NCBI GenBank assembly: GCA_921293015.1
Contig: OV121086.1
Location: 37,881,194 to 37,945,193 of the forward strand
DNA length: 64,000 nucleotides
Origin: Phorcus lineatus
Lineage: Eukaryota > Mollusca > Gastropoda > Trochida > Trochidae
Direction of reading: 5' to 3'
Shown here one piece after another: positions 45,591 through 57,143 of this stretch (position 1 is the first letter of the stretch; each line of letters starts with the position of its first letter). The notes beneath the pieces are model-generated. The model had not been told where the DNA came from. It saw only the letters and a list, made by a program, of their open reading frames with translations, and searched no databases. Position numbers and translations under genes: made by a program.

Positions 45591-46838
45591 AAAAAGGCAC
45601 AAACATGTGAGTGACCAATTGAACGATGCAACATTGTAACACAGTTTTACACATGTAACATAAATTCACTTTGACCTAAGTTATGAAACTAGCTAATTAA
45701 CTGTCCACCTTTGTCATAAATTTAAAGGTTTAAAGAGTTAACCTCTACGCCAAACACAAGCAAATACCATTATTTTGATACATAGCAAAATATAACACAA
45801 ACGTTTTCTTTTATACAGTGATTACATAACTAGTGAACATTTTCAATTCAGAATTGTTCAAAATACCAGAGTGATACAACTATTCATACAAGAAGCATTT
45901 AAATTCTTTCAGACATTTTCTTGGAGAATGGTTCAACTTCATGAATAGACACATTACTTTGGCAACATTTTACCTACAAATGTACATAGTCACAATTGCG
46001 TTTGTAAAGATTATGATTATCATTATTGAAAAAACAGACTTGTTTCTAAGTCGGTCGGAACCAGACGCTTTCACGCATTGAAAGAGTTAATTGAATCTTG
46101 CATTTGAAATTTGGAAATAATAAGTGTGTCAGAAATTGCACTGTGCCTTAACTGAAATCTTGGAAATATGAATTGTTATTATGATGATTTGATGTTGAAA
46201 TTTATTAAATAGTAATTGTTCAATAATTCTGTATTTTCAAAATCCTAAAACACCATGATAGACTATCATGATTTAAACTAGATTTAACAGAATAAGACAA
46301 ATAACACATCATAAGTCAGACAGAAAATGTTTTTGTCTATGCTGAGTTAACAAAGTGACATTCCGAAACGAGTTAATTCAAGCATATAACATAGTTAAAA
46401 GGGATTTTATAGAGGAAATAAAAATTATAGAAATAAAAATGAGGCACGGATATTCATGTACTTTCTTCTGTTTTGTTTAAAGAGTTTGTTGGTGAATATA
46501 AAGAATTAAGAATAACTGTCAGCAGACTGACCGGTTTAAAACAATTAGCACTGATTTTTTATGAACACAAAAGGACAATGAAAACACACATACATATGTT
46601 AATAATTCTTATTAACCAAAAATTAAATTTGCACTTATCCTACAGGGTACTTGAATCGGGTGGTTAAGATTGATGACGAATGCTAATACAAAAGTCGTAT
46701 AATTCAGCATTAACAATTTTCATGACATGCATAAATGCAGTAATGACAGTTGTACCACTTGGATCAAGTTCGTCGTCAACAGTATTCCACAGCCATACCA
46801 TGCTTTGATTAAGCCAAGCATAGATAGTAATTGTCGAC

Positions 46839-46878
46839 AGCTAATTATGATATGAACCGACCTGACCTCCTAATTGTT
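46839..46878 (+). promoter_or_regulatory. conserved upstream block of peptide gene copy 3
   Basis: CAGCTAATTATGATATGAAC followed by CGACCTGACCTCC and TAATTGTTT, aligned with 37219-37258. The minus strand reads GGAGGTCAGGTCGG, two AGGTC(A/G) half-sites in direct orientation. Confidence 0.45.
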
Positions 46879-47005
46879 TCACTTTGTGGTCAGGATAGTC
46901 TTATCCAACATCTTGGTTTAGCATGAAGTACAACGTTTGGAGGCTCATTTCACGCCATTTTTATGTGCAGATACTGAGAAGACATATTGTTAAGGAGGCT
47001 TAAAA

Positions 47006-47904
47006 ATGAAATCCTTTGAACATTGCATTGTGTTGATCATTATTACAACGATTGTCACATCAACGGCAAAAGTTCTCCAAAGGACTAGACCTTTTTATAC
47101 CAACTGGCGCTTTCGATGTGAGTAACGAGATGTGTCACGATGTTCGTGATAGCCTAATTAATAATCTTAAATTATGCAATTTAATCGATAATTGTTCAGT
47201 TGAAAAGAATAACTATTATAAATTCAATTCATATGTCTTTATTCATTGTTGATTTAACTCTTTGTCGTTGATCTTTAGATGTTACTAATCTATAATTCAT
47301 ACATTAATTGACATTTACAGTTTGTGAATTACCACCAATACTATATATCTACTAATATGTACTTTAAGAAGGGGAGTTAATTTGCAATTAGGCCATGTAA
47401 ACCTTTTATTTACGTTTAGATTGAACCCCTTATTTGATTTTAGGTGAAAATTACCAACGTTTACGTGTTCAAGAATTCATTATTCATTGGCTTAAGTGTT
47501 GTTGTGATGATTATTAATCTTAAAATGAATTGCAAGCAATATCTTAGACTATCGTGTGAACTTTATTCATTTCAATGTTAATTTTTTCTCACATTCAAAA
47601 TATAACTAGCAGCTACATTGTAATGACATACTTCTTTTGCTATCATATCTGGGAGTTAATTACCATCGTTTGATCATTATTTGATTTGACCATAATTAGT
47701 GGAATAACATTGTCATTATGTAGAAGTGATCTATGGTAGTGCAATGAAAAGAATGCACAGGAATATTCATAATAAAAGACAGAATGCAGAGTGGGAATGT
47801 GCATGCCCTACAAGGGAAAAACTCGAAGTAGCTAAGGGGTCAAAGCAGAGACCAAAAGTTTGCTTACAAAGATGATACATCATCAAATTGTTTTATTTTA
47901 TCTG

Positions 47905-47992
<88 letters not shown>

Positions 47993-48580
47993 GTTTCTTC
48001 TTTCAATTTTGTCATTTATTGAATTGTCAATCCGGATAGTTTGTGTTTTGGAATTGCGTTCCTTAGTATCGAAAGTAAAACTCCATATACCCCGTTAAAA
48101 TGTATCACAGCGTTGTTTTTATCATACACGGTATATGGCTTCATTTGTCGATTGTGCGTGAATTATAAACAATAACAGACTAAAGAGTAATGACTTCGTC
48201 CTATGGTGTTTCTGCTGCACCACATAAATGCACTATATTTAGGTATCTTATACAAGTAGTCTGTACATTCTTTCAAACGACAACTAAAATAACTAAAGTT
48301 TATGAAGTAACATCTTTACAAATATAACTTATGGCCATAATTAAGTAACATCTTCAGTTCTTGTGATAAGAGTTAGAACCTGAAATATTGACCAAAAGAA
48401 CAGAAAACTGAAAATATAAATTGGTACTGTTTTATTGCATTTAATAGATAAATATATGGCATTTATTAATCTCAAGTATTGTTCCAGATCCTCTAGGAGG
48501 TGGTTCTTTCAGTGTCTCTCGGTGCGAGCTCTGTCTCATGAGGGGAATACGAGAGTGCATCAACAGATTCTGTACAATAA
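47006..48580 (+). CDS. small secreted cysteine-rich peptide, copy 3 (exons 1-2; last exon tentative)
   Basis: Third paralogue. Exon 1 is 47006-47117 (112 bases, phase 1, donor GTGAGT) and exon 2 is 48488-48580 (93 bases, donor GTAAAT). The signal peptide is MKSFEHCIVLIIITTIVTST; the linker is shorter and basic rather than acidic (VLQRTRPFYTNWRFR). Residues 50-68 read CELCLMRGIRECINRFCTI, with the same C-X2-C-X7-C-X4-C spacing. An acceptor after 49424 (GTGTAG) would add TCGKISRRQLL before TGA, but this is weak. The position aligned with the copy 1 AATAAA is GAATTC here, so 3' processing may differ. The intron holds one 48-bp unit and a long TA run; a MITE lies 220 bases after exon 2. Confidence 0.66.
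47588..47650 (+). repeat. single diverged unit of the 48-bp minisatellite
   Basis: Contains ATTCAAAATATAACTAGCAG followed by CTACATTGTAATGACATACTTCT, aligning with one unit and the 3' flank of the array at 37805-38450. Confidence 0.6.
47910..47990. repeat. (TA)n microsatellite, about 40 units
   Basis: An uninterrupted TA run in intron 1 of peptide gene copy 3. Confidence 0.95.
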
Positions 48581-48801
48581 GTAAATACAATCATTTAAAT
48601 TTCCTAAGATGATAATGTTTCTTTGCTAGATTTGGATGACACATTCTGCAATAGTACACATTTTGTATAAACTGAAGGATCCTCAGAAGGATTGTTCGCT
48701 CCATTTATGTCCTGGCAGCCAAACCACTCAGCCAATTGACCTTCACTCAAAATCGAAGCACAGCAACAAATGTTTGAGATAGACACATGTACAAAAGTTT
48801 G

Positions 48802-49229
48802 TTAAAGAGCCACTCCGTGGGTTGTTGGAATCATATATGCCAAACTTATTCAATGGTATCATGTGATCGCGAAATATCGACTGTTACCAAAAAGACACAT
48901 TTAAAAGCTTATTGGTTTTTAACAGTGACAATATGAAGGTAGAACGTCGCAATTATGATCGAAAACCGGACAGTGGCGCGCGTCAAATAGTCAAACGTTA
49001 TTTTGGAGACTTATCTAAAACGTCCAGGAGGGCAATTGGGAGTTGATAGCGTTTGTTAGATTATATAACTCGTATCAATGTATATTGGACGTGAAGGCTG
49101 TATTTGTCATATATATGTCTTTTGGACATGAACAGATAACATGTTTTGATTTCATATCACCACATATTACATCTAGGTTCGTATCAAAGGTAAATGACAT
49201 ATTATGGAAATCACGGAGTGGCTCTTTAA
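48802..49229. mobile_element. TTAA-ended MITE, family 1, copy 3
   Basis: Same ends as 4897-5370 (TTAAAGAGCCACTCCGTGG here, one change) and the same core GATCGAAAACCGGACAGTGG at 48957. About 45 bases are missing near 49095 relative to the other two copies. Confidence 0.85.
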
Positions 49230-49489
49230 AGAACACATGATTGTGAAACAATAATTGAGATATTTCCAAACTTCTACATTAAGTATTGTACACAATTGAG
49301 GGAGCAAAGTTTATTTCCTTATAATCAATTTCTTTAAGTTTAGGGAGGATAAAGAGTCCGTATTAGCTTGAAGTGTCCAGAGACATATTTTTACTCTCAA
49401 TGATGATGACATCAATATTTGCCTGCCAAATCACGTAAACGTGTAGCCTGTGGAAAAATCTCAAGAAGACAATTACTATGAAGCGAGGT

Positions 49490-49920
49490 GGTACTTCCTT
49501 GTTGCAAACAAAACAGCAAGAGTCTCTGGATTTTTCTTGTAGTCAACATCTGCTTTTCCATCGCAATTTATTTTAGTAGAGTATTTGTTACTAACCTCTG
49601 TTTATGGCAATGAAAAGTCTCCGCAATGTTGTTTTCTCTATCACAATAAAGTGTCTTTATTGTAAACTCTGTTTTACCATCGCTGGAAGAGTCTCTGTAA
49701 TTCCTAGTTGCCAACTTTGATCATCTTCAAAGCATAATCTCTCCAGTTTTTTTGCCTTCTCGAGCTCCGTTCGATTTCATCACCAAAACAAAGGCTCTCT
49801 TGTTCCTTGTTGCCAATTCCGCTCGTCACCACCGTATAGGCTCTCTAGTTCGTTGTTGCCATCGCCGTTCAACAACTCATCACCACAAGGTAGTCTCTAG
49901 TTCCCTGTTGTGAACTTCGT
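49490..49920 (+). repeat. 3' repeats downstream of peptide gene copy 3
   Basis: Six or more loose repeats of AGAGTCTCTGTAATTCCTAG/TTGCCAAC type, more extensive than in copies 1 and 2. Further units at 55440-55620 suggest that this 3' region was split by the LINE insertion at 50.8-54.8 kb. Confidence 0.55.
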
Positions 49921-50799
49921 TTATCACCACAGCATTGTTTTTTCCTACTTTTATGTTTGCAATGAATTCAATCTCAAGTACATGTTACCCTTTCTGCAAG
50001 AATATTAGATATGTCTCTTTGAAAGAATTTTACAAAAACATCTTGTCAAACCAAGTACCTCTTACACGATATACGACCTGGATTCACGCCCCCTTTTAGG
50101 ACATGGATACGACCCCGTTGTGAAACGGTCGTAAGGCATGTCGTAAGAGGATCGTAAACAAGGTCGTATGCACTACGATCTCCTAAATTTAGGAGCCCTT
50201 TGCTCGGCGATAAATTCAAATTCTGAGAAGATCCAGATCTATCGCAGCTATCGAGATTTAACCAGACAAATTCGGGAAATGCTGAATTGTTAAAATTTCC
50301 AGTCATTAGGGCTGGCACATGTTATGCCATGCGGGGATATTTGGTTGGTTTGACTGTGAATAGTAAGAAGAATCATTGCAGTAGCATATGTGAGTTGACG
50401 ATTTCTTTGTGTACAGAAGTCAATGCAACATTAATCATCTAGGTTCTATAACACAAACATTATATGAGAATCAACACACATAATACCTCCCTGAAGTTTG
50501 TTTGGAGTATATTTTATATTTTCAAGGAGAGAAGATGTGACAAGGTATTGAAACATTTTGATTTTGAAAATTTCACACCTGAATATTTACAAAATCGTGG
50601 ACTCACTCAATATATCGATTAGTGTTCAATGGTGTTCTTCTGTTTCTTGTTATTTATTTTCACGAGTAATCAACGAATATTACTAACTTAAGAAGAAACG
50701 TTTATTCAACGTATCTGTTCCCGGAAATAGCATTTTAAAATTGGTACCGTCTAGATATGTGTTACGATGTGCAGAGATTACTTCGAGAAAGATAACTCT

Positions 50800-52434
50800 A
50801 TAACTTTCGAATAGATTTCGAAAAGGCATTTGACTCAGTTGATTGGGACGTGATTGGGAATGTTCTTGAATTTTTCAATTTTGGCCCAAATATCAGAAAA
50901 TGGATTAGTACTTTTTACACAAATATAAATTCAAGTGTGCTTGTGAATGGTTTCGCATCAGATTTTTTTGACATAACTCGCGGCTGTAGACAAGGCGATC
51001 CATTATCGGCATATCTTTTTATCCTATGTGCAGAAATTCTAAGTATTATGATCCGTAACAAAAAAAAGATAAAAGGAATAAAAATAGGTGATAGCGAATA
51101 TCTCATCTCGCAGTTTGCAGACGATACCTCTTTGACATTGGATGGAACAGAAGCATGCCTTCAAAGTACACTCCAAATACTAGAACAATATGCTTCATTT
51201 TCAAGTTTGAAAATAAATACTAGCAAAACACAAGTTATATGGATAGGTTCACTGAAAAACTAAAAACAAAACGTTCTGCAAAGAACATAAATTAGATTGG
51301 TCAAAAAAGGACTAATCCTTGGCATAACATTTACACACAACTTGGCAGAAATGGTAGAGAGAAATTACAGACATAAATTGAAGCAAATTAAAATTACAAT
51401 GAACCATTGGCTCAGAAGAGATATCACACCAATTGGAAGGACAACTGTCCTGAAAAGTCTTATTTTACCAAACTTAAACCATGTCTCTAATGTATTACCT
51501 AACCCGAACGAAAGTACCATCAAAGAAATCGAAAAACTCTGCTTTAACTTTGTTTGGAAAGGAAAGCCAGATAAAATAAAACGTAAAATAATAACCCAAA
51601 ATTACATTGAAGGAGGCTTCAGAGTACCGGATATACGAAATACATTGCTTTCACAAAAAATAAGCTGGGTGAAAAGACTTTATAATTCTGACGATAAATC
51701 AAAACTAAAGACATTGTTTCAATTAAATACATCTCCTTTACATAATGATTTCTATCAGTACAACGAAGAATCAATCATCAATGATGTATTAACTAAAAAA
51801 CTAATGAATTTTGGAAAGATGTCTTACATGCGTGGGGTCACTTCATAAAACAAAAAGGAAATAATGTTAAAACCCAATCCGCTCTCTTATCTCAGCCAAT
51901 ATGGAGAAATGATAACATAAAAATTAACAAGAAAACTTTAAACAACAAGAGCATGTCAACCGCGGGTATTTTCTTTATCAATGATGTTGTGGAAGATGAT
52001 GGTAAGTTTCTCGACTATGAAAAGATTATCCAAACCTACCAATGAAAGTTAAACTTTCTGGATTACGCGGGTATTGTTCAATCAATAAAGGGGTACTTTA
52101 AAAAATCAAATGTCTCTATAAATATAAAACTCAACACCCCGTTCATCCCGTATTTAATTGAAGATATTGTTACTAAGAGAAAGGGATGCAGAGCCTTCTA
52201 CGACATATTGCATAATGATGATGACTGTAAATCCTAACGGAAATGGGAAAAAGTTCTGAAATGCTCGATCAATGAAGAAGAATGGAAAATAATACACAAA
52301 GTACCTTTTACGTCTAACCTTAGCTCAAAATTAACATGGTTTCAATATTCCGTTCTACATAGAATTTTACCTACAAAGGATCTCTTACGTGAGATGAACA
52401 TGAAAGATACAAAAACATGTAATTTATGTAAATA
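50800..52434 (+). pseudogene. LINE ORF2 fragment: reverse transcriptase and C-terminal region
   Basis: The frame contains FEKAFDSVDW, the RQGDPLSAYLFILCAEIL block and the catalytic FADDTSLTLD. Then follow the thumb-like LKINTSKTQVIW and the conserved LKSLILPNLNH and FVWKGKPDKIKR blocks. Frameshifts near 51255 and 51835 and several stops (for example near 52045 and 52238) break it. It ends at CNLCK, the first half of a Cys/His motif whose second half (ETIIHLFYDC) resumes at 54381 after the insert. No endonuclease domain is present. Confidence 0.85.
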
Positions 52435-54380
52435 AAATAGAGCCATGGGCTCTGTAGCTCATCAGACTTTTGATAGAAATAGGTGTTGTGGTTTAGACCA
52501 TGGGGTCATGGGCAGTGTAGGAAAGATAGCCTGTCCCAACGTCCGAGTTATTCACAATCAAATAAAAAAGGCCCATTGCCCATTTGGGGTCAAGGGGTCA
52601 CCGAACCTACAATTCAGAATCCCCATTGTCCAAGGAGTCTACACACAACTATTAAGCTATCAAGCCCTTTTGGAACTGGAGAAGAAGATGAAATTAGGTT
52701 TTTTAGGTTTTGACCCCTGTGACCCCATTTGGCGTCATGGGGTCACCAAACCTACAATTTAGAATCCCCGTTGGCCAAGGAGTCTACACACACCTTTTCA
52801 GCTCTCTAGACCTTTTGGAACTGGAGAAGAAGATGAAATTAGGTTTTTCAGGTTTTGACCCCTGTGACCCCATTTGGGGTCATGGGGTCACCAAACCTAC
52901 AATTTAGAATCTCCAGTGCCCAAGGAGTCTACACACAACTTTTCTGCTCTCTGGACCTTTTGGAACTAGGGAAAAAGATGAAATTAGTTTTTTTAGGTTT
53001 TGACCCCTGTGACCCCATTTGGGGTCATGGGGTCACCAAACCTACAATTTAGAATCCCCGTTGGCCAAGGAGTCTACACACACCTTTTCAGCTCTCTAGA
53101 CCTTTTGGAACTGGAGAAGAAGATGAAATTAGGTTTTTCAGGTTTTGACCCCTGTGACCCCATTTGGGGTCATGGGGTCACCAAACCCACAATTTAGAAT
53201 CTCCAGTGCCCAAGGAGTCTACACACAACTTTTCAGCTCTCTGGACCTTTTTTGAACTAGGGAAAAAGATGAAATTAGTTTTTTTAGGTTTTGACCCCTG
53301 TGACCCCATTTGGCGTCATGGGGTCACCAAACCTACAATTTAGAATCTCCAGTGCCCAAGGAGTCTACACACACCTTTTCAGCTCTCTAGACCTTTTGGA
53401 ACTAGGGAAAAAGATGAAATTAGTTTTTTTAGGTTTTGACCCCTGTGACCCCATTTGGGGTCATGGGGTCACCAAACCTACAATTTAGAATCCCCGTTGG
53501 CCAAGGAGTCTACACACACCTTTTCAGCTCTCTAGACCTTTTGGAACTGGAGAAGAAGATGAAATTAGGTTTTTCAGGTTTTGACCCCTGTGACCCCATT
53601 TGGGGTCATGGGGTCACCAAACCCACAATTTAGAATCTCCAGTGCCCAAGGAGTCTACACACAACTTTTCAGCTCTCTGGACCTTTTGGAACTAGGGAAA
53701 AAGATTAAATTAGTTTTTTTAGGTTTTGACCCCTGTGACCCCATTTGGCGTCATGGGGTCACCAAACCTACAATTTAGAATCTCCAGTGCCCAAGGAGTC
53801 TACACACACCTTTTCAGCTCTCTAGACCTTTTGGAACTAGGGAAAAAGATGAAATTAGTTTTTTTTAGGTTTTGACCCCTGTGACCCCATTTGGCGTCAT
53901 GGGGTCACCAAACCTACGATTTAGAATCCCCGTTGGCCAAGGAGTCTACACCCACCTTTTCAGCTCTCTAGACCTTTTGGAACTGGAGAAGATGAAATTA
54001 GGTTTTTCAGGTTTTGACCCCTGTGACCCCATTTGGGGTCATGGGGTCACCAAACCTACAATTTAGAATCTCCAGTGCCCAAGGAGTCTACACACACCTT
54101 TTCAGCTCTCTGGACCTTTTGGAACTAGAGAAGAAGATTAAAATAGATTTTTAAGGTTTTGATCCCTTGTGACCCCATTTGGGGTCATGGGGTCACGAAA
54201 TCTACAATTTAGAATCCCCATTTGCCAAGGAGTATGCACATAAAATTTCAGCTCTCTAGAGTCATTGGTTCTGGAGAAGACGTCGAAAAGTTTACGGACG
54301 GATGGACGGATGGACGGACGCCGGACGCCTTGCCATGCCATAAGCCCATCGGGTCTTTCAGACCTGATGAGCTAAAAAGG
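52435..54380. mobile_element. Helitron/pearl-like non-autonomous element with 145-bp tandem core
   Basis: A non-coding insert in the LINE. The left flank carries TAGCTCATCAG (52455-52465), which is inverted at the right end as CTGATGAGCTA (54364-54374). Near the right end come a GGAC/GGAT tetranucleotide run (about 54292-54326) and a small hairpin GGTCT-TTC-AGACC (54352-54364). The centre is a 145-base tandem array. This order (subterminal inverted repeats, tandem core, tetranucleotide run, 3' hairpin) is that of the mollusc pearl elements, regarded as non-autonomous Helitron relatives. No replicase is encoded. The exact ends are uncertain by several bases. Confidence 0.75.
52593..54245 (+). 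repeat. 145-bp tandem array, about 11 units, with a higher-order pattern
   Basis: The unit contains TGACCCCATTTGGGGTCATG followed by GGGTCACCAAACCTACAATT; the period is 145-146 bases. Variant A has CCCCGTTGGCCAAGG and CTGGAGAAGAAGATG. Variant B has CTCCAGTGCCCAAGG and CTAGGGAAAAAGATG. From 52765 the order is A, B, A, B, B', A, B, B', A. Each unit has an open 65-codon frame (start MTPVTPFGVMGS), a by-product of the repeat rather than a gene. Confidence 0.92.
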
Positions 54381-54790
54381 GAAACTATAATCCATCTGTT
54401 TTACGATTGTCCATAAGTAGTTGAGTAGCATTAAACAAGACATCAAAAACGCATACAACATCGACAAATACAACACTAATCAACTTGTAATTATTCGAAA
54501 TTTATGAAATTCTGGTCGATTTGTCATCTACTCTTCCAAAATGATTAAAGATTTGTTTGTTTTTAATTTGTAATGACATCCTTTTTCCACTGCAGCTGAG
54601 GATTCGTTAACGTTTAGTTTCATTTGTAACCCACAAAGGCAATGCTGATACCTCCTTTATCATTTATATTATGTATCTATTTCTGTCAAAATGTACCCTC
54701 CACAACCATGTATCCCTTACCCAAGACTGTGTAAAAATTGATGTATGATTTCTTGTATATGTACCACAAAAATAAATAAATAAAAAAAAC

Positions 54791-55439
54791 CAAAAAACCA
54801 AACCCAAACAAACTCTATAGCTTACGATTTGACTTTTTTTAACAAACAACCAAGGCCAGGGCAAATTCAAAGCAACGTACAATACATTCATTCAATAGAA
54901 TTCGCCTGCACCTTGGAATATGGGGCGAACTGACTGGCTGATTTAAGGTATGTCACAGCCAAACCTGACGGTTCTCGTAACGGGGCTTGGTGAGTTCTAT
55001 ACGCGTAACGTAGTGGAGCATTTAAGATTTTATTTTTATCAGATTATATATCTGTCATACAAACTCTAAGTGTAAGATTAATTTCTCTTGTAATTTCCCC
55101 TATGTTCTGATAATTTATATGGACGCTTTAAAACCAAGTTGATTTACAATTCTTGATAAGAGCTTAAACCATCTTAACCAGACAATGCATCCATATTTAG
55201 AGAAGAAAAAACCTTCCTATGTTTTATGAGGCAAATTTTGGCGAACGTATAGCTCGGTGACAAATCTGAGAAACACTCAGGAACTCGATATGATTAGTAA
55301 AACTTAGGTAAAACCTCTCATCCGCTATAGAGTAGAGTGAAGAACAAAAGCAGCCATATAATGTCGTTTCGAGCACTGGTCGAGAGTTTCGCTAAGAATT
55401 CGGTGACATTCAAAATGAAACACGAAGAACGAAGGAGGA
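54791..55439. other. spacer after the first LINE, nothing recognised
   Basis: AT-rich sequence without a recognisable exon or repeat. Confidence 0.45.
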
Positions 55440-55620
55440 GTATCTGAAATACCTTATTGCCAACTCTGTTTTACCAAGGCGGAAATTGTACTGGCTATTC
55501 CTTGATGCAACTTACCAAGGCAGGAAGAGCCTTTGTCATTTCTTGTTGCAAGCTCAATTAATCAAGACAGAGAGAAACTTTGAAAATTCGTGTTACCAAT
55601 TCTGGTTGCAAAGAGTCTGT
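55440..55620 (+). repeat. displaced 3' repeats of the peptide-gene type
   Basis: CTTATTGCCAACTCTGTTTT, CCAAGGCGGAAATTGTACTG and AAGGCAGGAAGAGCCTTTG resemble the 3' repeats at 43310-43520 and 49490-49920. No peptide exon precedes them after the LINE, so they most simply belong to the 3' region of copy 3. Confidence 0.5.
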
Positions 55621-57128
55621 AGTTTTTATCTCTTAGAAGAAGTACCATAGAAAAAATAACTTTTGGAAATAATACATGTACGTTAATTTATTTCACCATT
55701 TAGAGTAAAAAACTAACAATTATGTGTTTCTCCATATCTCCCCACAGATTTAGCTACGGCAATAATTCCTAAACAACAGCTGTTCTAATTCAAGCCTTCT
55801 CGAGTTTCCTGGAGGTTCACCTAACGGCAACATATTGCAAAATAAACTACCTTGTAATATTACAGCCAATGTCATACAGTGCAATGCAATGATCAAGCCT
55901 CTAAATAGGGCTAAAGGGTAGAGAAGACTCAAAGTGCAAAGTTCATATTCGAAAAAAGTTTAACTTTCCGAAAATCCGGAAATATCTTATACGCTTTCAA
56001 TGACAACTTTTGATCCGGCGTCGCTGATTGCGCTACTTACTTTGAACTCATCCAATCGAAGCTCTACATTTCTTGACCGAGAAACGTTCGTATAAGGACA
56101 GAGGTTGTATAGGGATTCACGACAGAGCTACCTCTAGTTGGTTTCTATTGAAACTATTTCGTCTATTTCTGACATGCTATAAATAAGTGCATTGTTTTTG
56201 AAAATTTGTTTATGGTAACTTCAAAAGAGGTTATTGGATACAAAATTATATTTGAAATACAGTTCTTATATAGTTACAGATGTGGCTTTATGCATATCCT
56301 CACTTACACGACCATAATTAGTTGGGCAGCAAAATTATTTGAGTTTTTGCTTTTTGAAGCATTTATTGTCGCTTTTGTTTGGAACTCTCTGTCGTAAATA
56401 TCAGTTAACGCAGCATCCTCGCTTCTTTAACTGTATTGACAATACATCAAATGAAAAGAAAGATATCTAGACGAAAGGTTGGTGAAAAGGGAATGAATAA
56501 CTGACTTTATCTACTACTTATTTCTTTTTGAGATCCAACCAAAATAATGTGACATTAGCATAAAGTATCATTTGGCAATTCATACATCTATGTACATTTC
56601 AAACTTTCTCTTAAATATAATATCTAACAGTTTCAACAAAATTAAACAATGCATATATTCATCTTATTACATCTGAATGAATGTAATCGACATCCTTATC
56701 AAATCAATCCATCTGTTTATTGTAGTTTAAGGTTTAGTGTTCTTTTTAAAAGACGATTTGTAAAAAGTATTTCTTAGAATAAAACGACATTGCGACACTC
56801 GAGCTCATTAATAGTCAAATGAAGTTCTCTTTAAAATTTGATGTAGTTGATTAACAACGATTTACATATTCTTTTAAATTTGGTTATTAATATTTGCGTA
56901 CAATTAAACACATCAAGCATGTCAGAAAGCAACAGCTGTTTGCGTTTTTATGCAGTTAATAACATGAACATTTATTTATGAAGCGACAGACAAAATGTTT
57001 TATTAGAGATGACACATGTTATCACTGAAAGGCCACTGTCGTTATTACTTATTTAGGTGTAGATTTATATTTGTATATTTTGTTTGTGCACATAACAATA
57101 ATGAAACTGACAAAGGTTATTGAAAACA
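55621..57128. other. spacer, partly the arm of a segmental duplication
   Basis: 56205-56450 matches 43735-43990 in the same orientation. The rest shows no gene. The small frames here carry no family signature. Confidence 0.5.
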
Positions 57129-57143
57129 AATACACATGAAAAT

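Larger units (their letters stand above)
50790..54790 (+). mobile_element. L1/Tx1-like LINE, 5'-truncated, split by a Helitron-like insert
   Basis: A non-LTR retrotransposon starting inside the reverse-transcriptase domain and ending in an A-rich tail (54768-54788). The two halves, 50790-52434 and about 54380-54790, are separated by the tandem-repeat element. The 3' part includes KFWSICHLLF, matching KFFTFWSSCHNLF near the end of the second LINE at 57.1-59.0 kb. L1/Tx1 assignment rests on the protein style and the A-rich tail; it could be another LINE clade. Confidence 0.85.

Noticed and set aside
52445-54066. A series of 65-codon frames starting MTPVTPFGVMGS
   Set aside because: Each is one unit of the 145-bp tandem array in a transposable element; no promoter, splice or conservation evidence of coding.
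52593-54245. Regularly spaced repeats as a CRISPR array
   Set aside because: Units are 145 bp, contiguous, without unique spacers or cas genes, in a eukaryotic genome.
55440-55620. A fourth secreted-peptide gene
   Set aside because: Only 3'-type repeats are present; no signal-peptide or Cys exon was found between 54.8 and 57.1 kb.
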